From Pseudomonadota bacterium (lineage in GTDB: Bacteria > Pseudomonadota > Alphaproteobacteria > Rhizobiales > Rhizobiaceae): a DNA stretch of 7,743 nt. This document shows positions 1 to 5,201 of the stretch, piece after piece. A program made the position numbers and the translations under genes. The number at the start of each line of letters is the position of its first letter. The stretch's first letter is position 1. Location: positions 1 through 7,743 of the forward strand of contig JAEZXF010000025.1 of the NCBI GenBank assembly GCA_023419995.1, read 5' to 3'. The notes beneath the pieces are model-generated. The model made no database searches. It was not told the origin of the DNA and saw nothing but the letters and a program-made list of their open reading frames with translations.

Positions 1-1023
<1,023 letters not shown>

Positions 1024-1150
1024 GTTGGTGACCTCGGTTTCAGTCTGGTCAGAGGATGACACGTTTTGGATGACTTTGCTGTTTCGCGAAATCTGCGACG
1101 CCGCCGCAATGCGTCCAGGCTCCAGCAGAACCGCGTGGATGCCTGCCGTC

Positions 1151-1179
1151 GCGTTAAGACGCGATGAGGCCGATGTCAA
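1151..1179 (-). promoter_or_regulatory. Candidate sigma-70 promoter for the helicase, -10 inside a palindrome
   Basis: On the minus strand TTGACA (1179-1174) is followed 17 bases later by TAACGC (1156-1151). The -35 is a perfect consensus; the -10 is weak. The start of transcription would fall near 1144, leaving a leader of about 120 bases before GTG 1023. The -10 lies in a 16-base palindrome, TCGCGTTAAGACGCGA (1149-1164), with 6-base arms, which could be an operator. Confidence 0.45.
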
Positions 1180-1193
1180 CGCCGGGCGCGCAA

Positions 1194-1215
1194 AATGCCG
1201 CCATTTCGCGGCATT
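1194..1215 (-). terminator. Candidate intrinsic terminator of nadK
   Basis: A perfect 8-base stem (AATGCCGC 1194-1201, GCGGCATT 1208-1215) with a 6-base loop, 27 bases after the nadK stop. Read on the minus strand the stem runs into a short TTTT tract before G/C-rich sequence. The U tract is short, so the terminator may be weak, but position and orientation fit the end of the nadK transcript ahead of the helicase promoter. Confidence 0.5.
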
Positions 1216-1242
1216 GGATGCGATTCTGGTAAATTGCCGGGC

Positions 1243-2016
1243 TCAGTAGCGGAATTGCTCGGCCAGAATGCGTTCGTCCCACGAATGGCTCTCGTCGAAC
1301 AGGAGCGTGACGGTCGAGTCGCGCGATTCCCGCACCGTGACCGAGGTGACGGACTTCACCTCGGCATGGTCGGCCACCGCGTTGACCGGCCGCTTGTCGC
1401 CCTCGAGGATGTCGAAGCGCACGGTCGAGCGGTTGGGGATGAGCGCGCCGCGCCAGCGGCGCGGGCGGAACGGGCTCACCGGCGTCAGCGCGAGGAGCGG
1501 CGCGTCGAGCGGCAGGATCGGGCCGTGGGCCGACAGGTTGTAGGCGGTCGAGCCGGCGGGCGTGGCCGCCATCACCCCGTCGCAGACCAGCTCGTCCAGC
1601 CGCACCTTGCCGTCGATCGAGATGCGCACCTTGGCCGCCTGCGCCGACTGGCGGAACAGCGACACCTCGTTGATGGCGCGCGCCGACACCGCCTCGCCCG
1701 CGGCGGTCCGCGCCTCCATCACCAGCGGGCGGATCGTCTCGGCCGTCGCCGCGGTGATGCGCTCGCGCAGGTCGGTTTCCGAGTACTCGTTCATCAGGAA
1801 GCCGACGGTGCCGCGGTTCATGCCGTAGATCGAGCGGCCCGAATCCATGTGCTCGTGGATCGCCTGGAGCATGAACCCGTCGCCGCCGAGCGCCACGACG
1901 ACGTCGGCGTCCGCCATCGAGGACTGGCCGTAGCGCGCGGCGAGCCGCGCCGCGGCCTCGCGGGCATCCGGGCTGTCGTTCGAGATGAAGGTAAGGGCGA
2001 GGTTCTCGGTGCTCAT
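1243..2016 (-). CDS. nadK: NAD kinase
   Basis: Phosphorylates the 2'-hydroxyl of NAD+ to make NADP+, the only de novo source of NADP; cytoplasmic. The 257 residues match the short form common in alphaproteobacteria. Visible signatures: GGDG (44-47), the nucleotide-binding glycine-rich motif with its catalytic Asp; an INEV segment (115-118, the conserved NE of the family); and the stretch from CDGVMAATPAGSTAYN (145-160) to SAHGP (162-166), the conserved glycine-rich core with TPAGSTAY. No signal peptide or membrane segment. The ATG at 2016 is chosen because the protein begins at the usual point before the first beta strand; no good Shine-Dalgarno site precedes it, and two tandem hairpins end 16 bases upstream. 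It is transcribed away from tRNA-Thr and towards the helicase. The 226 bases after it hold a likely terminator and the helicase promoter, so it is probably monocistronic. Confidence 0.96.
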   Translation of the reverse strand: MSTENLALTFISNDSPDAREAAARLAARYGQSSMADADVVVALGGDGFMLQAIHEHMDSGRSIYGMNRGTVGFLMNEYSETDLRERITAATAETIRPLVMEARTAAGEAVSARAINEVSLFRQSAQAAKVRISIDGKVRLDELVCDGVMAATPAGSTAYNLSAHGPILPLDAPLLALTPVSPFRPRRWRGALIPNRSTVRFDILEGDKRPVNAVADHAEVKSVTSVTVRESRDSTVTLLFDESHSWDERILAEQFRY

Positions 2017-2032
2017 CGTGTGCCGGCGCGTC

Positions 2033-2066
2033 GGTGCCAGGTCTGGCGCCCGTGCTGACTAGCACG
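2033..2066 (-). promoter_or_regulatory. Two adjacent hairpins in the nadK leader
   Basis: Hairpin one pairs 2033-2039 with 2044-2050 (7 pairs including one wobble, 4-base loop). Hairpin two pairs CGTGCT (2051-2056) with AGCACG (2061-2066), 4-base loop. They abut without a gap and end 16 bases before the nadK ATG in the transcribed direction. They may stack and affect translation or mRNA stability. No known riboswitch was recognised. Confidence 0.35.
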
Positions 2067-2105
2067 CGGCGGCGGGCATGGGTAGCCGCGGCGGCGCTGT
2101 GCACA

Positions 2106-2134
2106 TTCCGTTTTACTGCCCGGCGAATTATGCT
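2106..2134 (+). promoter_or_regulatory. Candidate promoter of tRNA-Thr
   Basis: TTCCGT (2106-2111), 17 bases, TATGCT (2129-2134). The -10 is reasonable and the -35 poor. Transcription would start near 2141, about 9 bases before the mature tRNA, as is common for tRNA genes. It is also the only relatively A+T-rich patch in this spacer. Confidence 0.4.
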
Positions 2135-2149
2135 AACGCCATCGCCAAC

Positions 2150-2225
<76 letters not shown>

Positions 2226-2285
2226 TTCTCCATCTCTCACGGCAGTTCGCTCACGCTTGCGCCTCCGAACAGGCTGCCTGAGCGG

Positions 2286-2390
2286 CCCACGGGCAGTCGC
2301 CTTGGCGAGCCTTGTGGGTTCGAGGCTGCGCCCCTCGGGCGCACGACTTCGCCAGTCTGGGCGAGAGTTCCGTCGAGCAGCCGGAGAACT
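2286..2390. repeat. Run of four inverted repeats downstream of tRNA-Thr
   Basis: In order: (a) 2286-2318, nested arms CCCAC/GTGGG, GGC/GCC and TCGCC/GGCGA with small internal bulges; (b) 2327-2343, TGCGCCC/GGGCGCA with a 3-base loop; (c) 2346-2368, ACT+TCGCC with GGCGA+AGT, one bulged base, 6-base loop; (d) 2366-2390, AGTTC/GAACT with a 15-base loop, sharing three bases with (c). Such continuous pairing in about 105 bases suggests a structured transcript or a decayed repetitive intergenic element. The transcribed strand is unknown and no known RNA family was recognised. Confidence 0.4.
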
Positions 2391-2404
2391 GGTTGCGATG
2401 AGGA

Positions 2405-2425
2405 CCCCGGCGAATGCCGCCGGGG
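2405..2425 (-). terminator. GC-rich hairpin, possible terminator of the small-gene pair
   Basis: Perfect 8-base stem CCCCGGCG (2405-2412) / CGCCGGGG (2418-2425) with a 5-base loop. On the minus strand it begins about 30 bases after the stop of the 55-residue ORF and is followed by TCCTCATC, which is not a U tract. Position fits the end of the minus-strand unit; lack of a U run keeps confidence low. Confidence 0.33.
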
Positions 2426-2454
2426 CCCGGTCGTCAGCCGGGAGCGGCGCGGAT

Positions 2455-2622
2455 CTACCGCTCCGCCCTGGAGCGGCCCGCTTCTCCTCTGTCGACGGTG
2501 GGCGGACAGAAAAGATGCTCCGGCATCGAGCCCGAACGGCTGGGCGGCCGGCGGCAGCTCGGGCAGCGTGCGTTTTCCGGCACGGTGCATCCGCACGAGG
2601 GGCAGGGACTGGTGGACGCCAT
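2455..2622 (-). CDS. Possible small zinc-ribbon-like CxxC protein (55 residues)
   Basis: Reads as a 55-residue protein with paired cysteine motifs near the N-terminus: CPSC at 7-10 and CPSC at 20-23, separated by GCTVPENAR, plus single Cys at 12 and 39. Two CxxC knuckles with this spacing are what small zinc-ribbon domains use to bind one zinc ion. The C-terminal half is charged and probably disordered. The ATG at 2622 follows the stop of the 68-residue gene by 21 bases, so the two could share a transcript; the ribosome site (GGCGAG) is poor. Third positions are mostly G/C in the N-terminal half and less so later. No full-length family recognised. It could be a chance ORF, but chance rarely yields two well-spaced CPSC motifs directly behind a real gene. 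Confidence 0.42.
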   Translation of the reverse strand: MASTSPCPSCGCTVPENARCPSCRRPPSRSGSMPEHLFCPPTVDRGEAGRSRAER

Positions 2623-2643
2623 GGCTCGCCGTCTCGCCCCGCC

Positions 2644-2850
2644 TTACAGCTTGATGCCGGCCATTCGGGCGAGAAGCGTCTGCCGGTCGTCGGCGGATTT
2701 GAGGCGGATCGTCATCGCCTCGCTCTTGACCGGGACCTGCGGAGGCAGGCTCATCTCGATCTCGGGCGCGTGCTCGGCCGCCCACTTCCGGAAGCGCGGG
2801 ATCTTGTTCGGGCCGCTGATCGGAAACGTGTAACTGTAGCTGAAGCTCAT
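2644..2850 (-). CDS. Conserved-looking hypothetical protein, 68 residues
   Basis: Not recognised. It looks like a real gene: a good ribosome site AGAGGA (2864-2859) lies 8 bases before the ATG, third positions are almost all G/C, and the composition is balanced rather than Arg/Pro-rich. The N-terminus is aromatic and polar (MSFSYSYTFP); then comes a basic stretch KIPRFRKW (16-23), an acidic patch (AAEHAPEIE, 24-32), a proline-rich turn (LPPQVPV, 35-41), and a C-terminal segment rich in charged residues (SADDRQTLLARMAGIKL, 52-68) that is likely helical. No signal peptide, membrane segment or cysteines. Likely a small soluble cytoplasmic protein. It sits between tRNA-Thr and rlmB, followed by the CxxC ORF on the same strand. 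Inverted repeats at 2946-2984 and 3029-3075 lie upstream and could be operators. Function unknown. Confidence 0.72.
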   Translation of the reverse strand: MSFSYSYTFPISGPNKIPRFRKWAAEHAPEIEMSLPPQVPVKSEAMTIRLKSADDRQTLLARMAGIKL

Positions 2851-2945
2851 CTTGCTGGTCCTCTTGCCGCATGGCTCGACGCCGCGAGCGCGACCGGGTT
2901 GCGGCTCGACGGAGTCGGCAGAACTGGAATGACAACGGGGTTCGA

Positions 2946-2984
2946 CCTGGTGCCGCTCTTGCTCTCGCAGGTAGGGGCACCAGG
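2946..2984. repeat. Perfect 9-base inverted repeat upstream of the 68-residue gene
   Basis: CCTGGTGCC (2946-2954) and GGCACCAGG (2976-2984), separated by 21 bases. The centre-to-centre distance of 30 bases is close to three helical turns, which suits a dimeric regulator binding two half-sites on one face. It lies 96-134 bases upstream of the 68-residue gene's start. It could also be a transcript stem with a large loop. Confidence 0.4.
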
Positions 2985-3028
2985 CACTTAGCCGGGTTGG
3001 CGGCTTCCTCGGCGGGAGAGGATTGTCG

Positions 3029-3075
3029 CAAAGGGAATGCGCATGGCCGGGATGTGGGCCATTCCTTCCCCTTTG
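3029..3075. repeat. Imperfect nested inverted repeat overlapping a TTGACA box
   Basis: Outer arms CAAAGGG (3029-3035) / CCCTTTG (3069-3075), inner arms TGGCC (3044-3048) / GGCCA (3057-3061), with a GGAA/TTCC pair between and asymmetric bulges. The minus-strand TTGACA (3079-3074) starts in the outer arm. It may be an operator or leader structure for the minus-strand small genes. Confidence 0.35.
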
Positions 3076-3156
3076 TCAAACCTCCGGGGGGCGGCGCGGG
3101 CCGGACGCCGCAGCCCCGCGGGTGCCGATCAGGCGGACGAGGCGTCGACGTCCGTT

Positions 3157-3231
3157 CCCGCAGGCGCGGGAGCCGTCCTGCCGGGACGGGGTTACCCGTC
3201 GGCGACGGGCTCGTATGAGCCGGCCGACGGG
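3157..3231. repeat. Ladder of mutually exclusive hairpins
   Basis: Perfect pairings: CCCGC/GCGGG (3157-3161/3166-3170); CCGTCC/GGACGG (3173-3178/3184-3189); GACGGG/CCCGTC (3185-3190/3195-3200); CCCGTC/GACGGG (3195-3200/3204-3209); GGCTC/GAGCC (3208-3212/3217-3221); CCCGTCGGC/GCCGACGGG (3195-3203/3223-3231). The CCCGTC block can pair with three different partners, so several folds compete, as in attenuators. No U tract follows on either strand. Confidence 0.42.
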
Positions 3232-3302
3232 GATGCAGCGGTCGCGAAATCCGCCACGGGGCGACGGGCCGGCTTCTTCAAATCGCCATGCTTCGTCGCC
3301 AT
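3192..3302 (-). CDS. Doubtful 36-residue ORF
   Basis: Starts MATKHGDLKKPARRP and ends YEPVADG. The composition is more balanced than neighbouring noise frames and about three quarters of third positions are G or C. However, there is no ribosome site, the start overlaps the -10 of the likely promoter of the opposite-strand gene, and the 3' part coincides with the hairpin ladder, which constrains the bases. No membrane segment or known motif. Listed only because it could be a small basic protein; chance is at least as likely. Confidence 0.2.
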   Translation of the reverse strand: MATKHGDLKKPARRPVADFATAASPSAGSYEPVADG

Positions 3303-3305
3303 ATC
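3277..3305 (+). promoter_or_regulatory. Candidate promoter of the 58-residue membrane protein
   Basis: TTCAAA (3277-3282), 17 bases, CATATC (3300-3305). Transcription would start near 3312, giving a leader of about 35 bases. Moderate matches in both boxes with ideal spacing, in a locally A+T-richer patch. Confidence 0.42.
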
Positions 3306-3346
3306 GCGGGGAGGGACGCTGACGCTCACTCTCCGGGGATATAGCC

Positions 3347-3523
3347 ATGATCCGTGTCGTTCTCATGATGCTGGCGCTCGCTCTGGCCGCGTGGCTGGCC
3401 TTGCGGGTGGCGCGCGAGGTCGGCAGGGCCGACGTCGACTGGCAGGGCGTGGCCTTTGCCGCCGGCTTCGTGGCGCTGGCCTTCTACCTGCGCCACGCGA
3501 CCGAGATCGGCGGCCTCGGCTGA
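3347..3523 (+). CDS. Small two-helix membrane protein, 58 residues
   Basis: Not recognised by family. Residues 2-20 (IRVVLMMLALALAAWLALR) form a strong hydrophobic helix, then a charged turn VAREVGRADVDW (21-32), then a second hydrophobic segment 33-48 (QGVAFAAGFVALAFYL) and a short polar tail. This predicts a hairpin inner-membrane protein; Arg and Lys counts do not settle the topology. The first helix could alternatively be read as a signal peptide, but no cleavage site is evident. The ATG at 3347 has GGGGA (3335-3339) seven bases upstream and a promoter candidate at 3277-3305. It ends 26 bases before the convergent rlmB gene. The codon bias and clean two-helix pattern support a real gene of unknown function. 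Confidence 0.72.
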   Translation: MIRVVLMMLALALAAWLALRVAREVGRADVDWQGVAFAAGFVALAFYLRHATEIGGLG

Positions 3524-3537
3524 CGGGTCGACCGGAA

Positions 3538-3569
3538 GGGCGCGGGCGGCTAGCGCGCCCCGCCGCCCG
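3538..3569. terminator. Convergent overlapping hairpins between the 58-residue gene and rlmB
   Basis: GGGCGCG (3538-3544) pairs with CGCGCCC (3554-3560), loop 9; alternatively CGGGCGG (3543-3549) pairs with CCGCCCG (3563-3569). The first loop contains the rlmB stop codon (3550-3552). There is no U tract, so this is a structural barrier at a convergent gene end rather than a classic intrinsic terminator. Confidence 0.35.
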
Positions 3570-4416
3570 ACAGATGCCGGTGCGCGGCGTAGAGCGCGAT
3601 CGCCGCCGCGTTGGAGACGTTGAGCGACCGGATCGCACCGGGCATGTCGAGCCGCGCCAGCGCCGTCACCGTCGTCCGCGTCTTCTGCCGGAGGCCCTTG
3701 CCTTCCGCGCCGAGGACGAGGGCGATCCTGTTGCCGGAAAAGGTCTGCTCCAGCTCGGCCGGGCCTTCCGAATCGAGGCCGATCGTCTCGAAGCCCGCCT
3801 CATGCAGCTCCTCGAGCGCCTCGGCGAGGTTGCGCACCTCGATCATGTCGATGTGCTCCAGCGCGCCGGACGCCGCCTTGGCCAGCACGCCGCTCTCGGC
3901 GGGGCTGTGGCGCGCGGTGGTGACGACGGCGCCGACGCCGAACGCCACGCCCGAACGCAGGATCGCGCCGACATTGTGCGGGTCCGTCACCTGGTCGAGC
4001 ACCAGCACCAGCGGCGTGTCGGAGAGGGCGGAAAGCCGCTTCGGGATCAGCGGCTCGGCCTCGACGAGCACGCCCTGGTGCACGGCCTCGCCGCCGACGA
4101 TGCGGTCGATCTCGCGCGGCTCGACGATCTCGACCGGGAAGGGCAGGGCCGGGGGCTCCTCCAGCCCGAGGCGCGAAAGCGCGTTGCGCGTCGCCAGCAT
4201 GCGGCGGATCCGCCGCGCCGGGTTGTCGAGCGCCGCGCGCACCGTGTGCAGGCCGTAGAGCCGGACGAGGCCGTCGGCCGGCAGTGCGGCGGGCAGGCCG
4301 GGCTTCGGCCGCGGCCTGGCGAACGGCTTGTCGCCTTCCTCGCCGCGGCGATGGGCGCGGCGCAGCCGCGCATAGTGGCTGTCCCTGGGGGTTCCGGTCT
4401 TCTTGTCGTCTGTCAT
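3550..4416 (-). CDS. rlmB: 23S rRNA (guanosine-2'-O-)-methyltransferase, RlmB/TrmH (SpoU) family
   Basis: SAM-dependent 2'-O-ribose methyltransferase; RlmB methylates G2251 in the peptidyl-transferase region of 23S rRNA. The 288-residue reading has a basic, disordered N-tail (1-50), a substrate-binding domain beginning LYGLHTVRAAL (53-63), and a C-terminal SPOUT knot domain with the three family motifs: DPHNVGAILRS (145-155), LVLGAEGKGLR (233-243) and DMPGAIRSLNVSNAAAIALY (257-276). In the family, the Arg of motif 1 and the Asn of SLNVS are the key positions; both are present. The ATG at 4416 is chosen because it gives the usual N-terminus; reading on upstream to 4596 would add implausible sequence. 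No Shine-Dalgarno site is seen. TATATC (4428-4423) lies 6 bases before the ATG, hinting at a leaderless transcript, although the -35 is unclear; TATTTT at 4488-4483 is another weak -10. It lies divergent from tRNA-Tyr. Exact target (RlmB versus a TrmH-like tRNA enzyme) is inferred. Confidence 0.93.
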   Translation of the reverse strand: MTDDKKTGTPRDSHYARLRRAHRRGEEGDKPFARPRPKPGLPAALPADGLVRLYGLHTVRAALDNPARRIRRMLATRNALSRLGLEEPPALPFPVEIVEPREIDRIVGGEAVHQGVLVEAEPLIPKRLSALSDTPLVLVLDQVTDPHNVGAILRSGVAFGVGAVVTTARHSPAESGVLAKAASGALEHIDMIEVRNLAEALEELHEAGFETIGLDSEGPAELEQTFSGNRIALVLGAEGKGLRQKTRTTVTALARLDMPGAIRSLNVSNAAAIALYAAHRHLSGGGAR

Positions 4417-4502
4417 GCGCCCGATATAGCGGCCGGCGGCGCGCTTGGATACGGCTTCGCGGCGCGGCCGCCACATTCCCCCAAAATAGGACCCGAGGCC
4501 GG

Positions 4503-4531
4503 TTGACAGCGACAGGCGGGCCCGCCATAAG
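4503..4531 (+). promoter_or_regulatory. Strong promoter candidate for tRNA-Tyr with a palindromic spacer
   Basis: TTGACA (4503-4508), 17 bases, CATAAG (4526-4531). Transcription would start near 4538, leaving about 75 bases of 5' leader before the tRNA. The spacer ends in a perfect 12-base palindrome GGCGGGCCCGCC (4515-4526), between the two boxes, where a bound protein would block polymerase. Confidence 0.6.
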
Positions 4532-4612
4532 GCGCTCGCAGTTTCCGGGACGGACACGGTTCGCTCCCGGAGACCTGCGGACCTGCCTCGCAGCATGGCT
4601 CCGGCGCAGTAC

Positions 4613-4697
4613 GGAGGGGTGCCCGAGTGGTTAAAGGGGACGGACTGTAAATCCGTTGGCTATGCCTACGTTGGTTCGAATCCAACCCCCTCCACCA
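4613..4697 (+). tRNA. tRNA-Tyr (anticodon GUA)
   Basis: An 85-base class II tRNA. Acceptor GGAGGGG (4613-4619) pairs with CCCCTCC before discriminator A (4694). The D arm contains GCCCGAGTGGTTAAAGGGG. The anticodon stem ACGGA/TCCGT closes CTGTAAA, giving anticodon GTA. A long variable arm (TGGCTATGCCTACG) follows, as in bacterial tRNA-Tyr, then a T arm with GGTTCGAATCC. CCA is encoded (4695-4697). It is transcribed away from rlmB. Confidence 0.97.
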
Positions 4698-4728
4698 CTG
4701 CGCAACGGAAGCCATGAGGTCCGGGATG

Positions 4729-4770
4729 GCGACGGCAGGACCGTCGCTCCATGCAGCAGTTTTCCTGCTG
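4729..4770 (+). terminator. Paired hairpins behind tRNA-Tyr
   Basis: GCGACGG/CCGTCGC (4729-4735/4741-4747, 5-base loop) and CAGCAG/CTGCTG (4754-4759/4765-4770, loop TTTTC). They lie 31-73 bases after the tRNA and may mark the trailer or terminate the transcript. Neither is followed by a U tract. Confidence 0.35.
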
Positions 4771-4804
4771 AGGCGGCGCCTTTCCGGCACGATGAAGAAG
4801 CCGC

Positions 4805-4827
4805 GCGCGGATCGCCGCGCAGCTTTT
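4805..4827 (+). terminator. Hairpin with short U tract between tRNA-Tyr and the convergent membrane-protein gene
   Basis: GCGCGG (4805-4810) / CCGCGC (4815-4820), 4-base loop, followed on the plus strand by AGCTTTT. On the minus strand, the stem lies 27-42 bases after the stop of the 59-residue gene and is followed by GCGGCTTCTTC. It could serve both convergent units weakly. Confidence 0.42.
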
Positions 4828-4846
4828 CCGGCGAGGCCGGGCAGGC

Positions 4847-5026
4847 TCAGTCGCCTCTGGCGATCTTCACCAGCGAGCCGACGCAGCCCACGACGGCCAG
4901 GCCGAGCAGGGCCCAGTTCAGGAGGGCGAGCGTCGCGCCGGGAGCCTCCGTCGCGGTGTACATCGAATAGGCGATATAGATCGCGACGAGGCCGCTGATC
5001 GCCGCCGTCACCTTCGGATTGTTCAT
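4847..5026 (-). CDS. Small two-helix membrane protein, 59 residues
   Basis: Not recognised by family. Polar start MNNPK, hydrophobic helix at 6-23 (VTAAISGLVAIYIAYSMY), short loop TATEAPG (24-30), second hydrophobic helix about 31-53 (from ATLALLNWALL through GCVGSLVKI) and a charged end ARGD. This predicts a small inner-membrane hairpin protein. The translation start is very well supported: AGGGAGG (5038-5032) lies 5 bases before the ATG. A near-consensus promoter at 5093-5065 and a stem-loop at the 5' end of the leader precede it. It is convergent with tRNA-Tyr and divergent from the guanylyltransferase gene. Together with the other short two-helix protein at 3347-3523 it is one of two orphan membrane peptides in the window; their sequences are not obviously similar. 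Function unknown. Confidence 0.82.
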   Translation of the reverse strand: MNNPKVTAAISGLVAIYIAYSMYTATEAPGATLALLNWALLGLAVVGCVGSLVKIARGD

Positions 5027-5038
5027 GGTGTCCTCCCT

Positions 5039-5056
5039 GCCGGCATTCGTGCCGGC
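5039..5056 (-). promoter_or_regulatory. Stem-loop at the 5' end of the 59-residue gene's mRNA
   Basis: GCCGGCA (5039-5045) / TGCCGGC (5050-5056), perfect 7-base stem, loop CGAA on the transcribed strand. It directly abuts the Shine-Dalgarno AGGGAGG and begins within a few bases of the expected transcription start (about 5058). It probably protects the 5' end from decay or tunes ribosome access. Confidence 0.55.
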
Positions 5057-5064
5057 TGCAGAGA

Positions 5065-5093
5065 TTTGTATTCAAGGCCGCGTTCCCCGTCAA
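5065..5093 (-). promoter_or_regulatory. Near-consensus promoter of the 59-residue gene
   Basis: On the minus strand TTGACG (5093-5088), 17 bases, TACAAA (5070-5065). Five of six -35 bases match, spacing is ideal and the -10 is good. It predicts a transcript starting near 5058 with a leader of about 32 bases. Confidence 0.65.
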
Positions 5094-5201
5094 AGCGGTC
5101 GCAGGCCGCCTTCGACGGCGCAACGCGCTTCGCCCTCGCCCCGGGGGTAGCCGGCCAATGCGCCCGCATCGTCGCGGTGCGAGGCAGGCCTGAAGCCGGG
5201 G

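Larger units (their letters stand above)
2226..2454. other. Non-coding stretch behind tRNA-Thr, rich in inverted repeats
   Basis: No convincing gene on either strand; the open frames here give Arg/Pro/Gly-rich, low-complexity products typical of non-coding GC-rich DNA. The content that can be seen is a chain of inverted repeats (2286-2390) and one strong hairpin (2405-2425), listed separately. It may be the 3' flank of the minus-strand small genes, a processed tRNA trailer, or an unknown structured RNA. Confidence 0.5.
2851..3276. other. Structured spacer with no secure gene
   Basis: Open frames on both strands are long but low-complexity (Arg, Gly, Pro, Ala), as expected of non-coding GC-rich DNA. 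A TTGACA on the minus strand (3079-3074) has only a poor -10 (CACATC, 3056-3051), so the promoter of the 68-residue gene is uncertain. The visible content is three sets of inverted repeats (2946-2984, 3029-3075, 3157-3231), listed separately, and a doubtful 36-residue minus-strand ORF at 3192-3302. Confidence 0.5.

Noticed and set aside
2988..3062. 24-residue minus-strand ORF (MAHIPAMRIPF...) with a purine-rich upstream sequence
   Set aside because: Very short; its start lies between the -35 and -10 of the only promoter candidate there, and it overlaps the inverted repeat at 3029-3075, which explains the base pattern.
2237..3079. Minus-strand frame of 280 codons across the small genes
   Set aside because: Low-complexity, basic product in a different frame from the 68-residue gene, which has the ribosome site and third-position bias.
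2851..3346. RNase P RNA, tmRNA, 6S or SRP RNA in the structured spacer
   Set aside because: None of the conserved core sequences I know for these RNAs could be found on either strand.
3037..4506. Long plus-strand open frame (489 codons) opposite rlmB
   Set aside because: Arg/Gly/Ala-rich shadow of the rlmB reading frame; the minus strand carries clear SPOUT motifs over the same bases.
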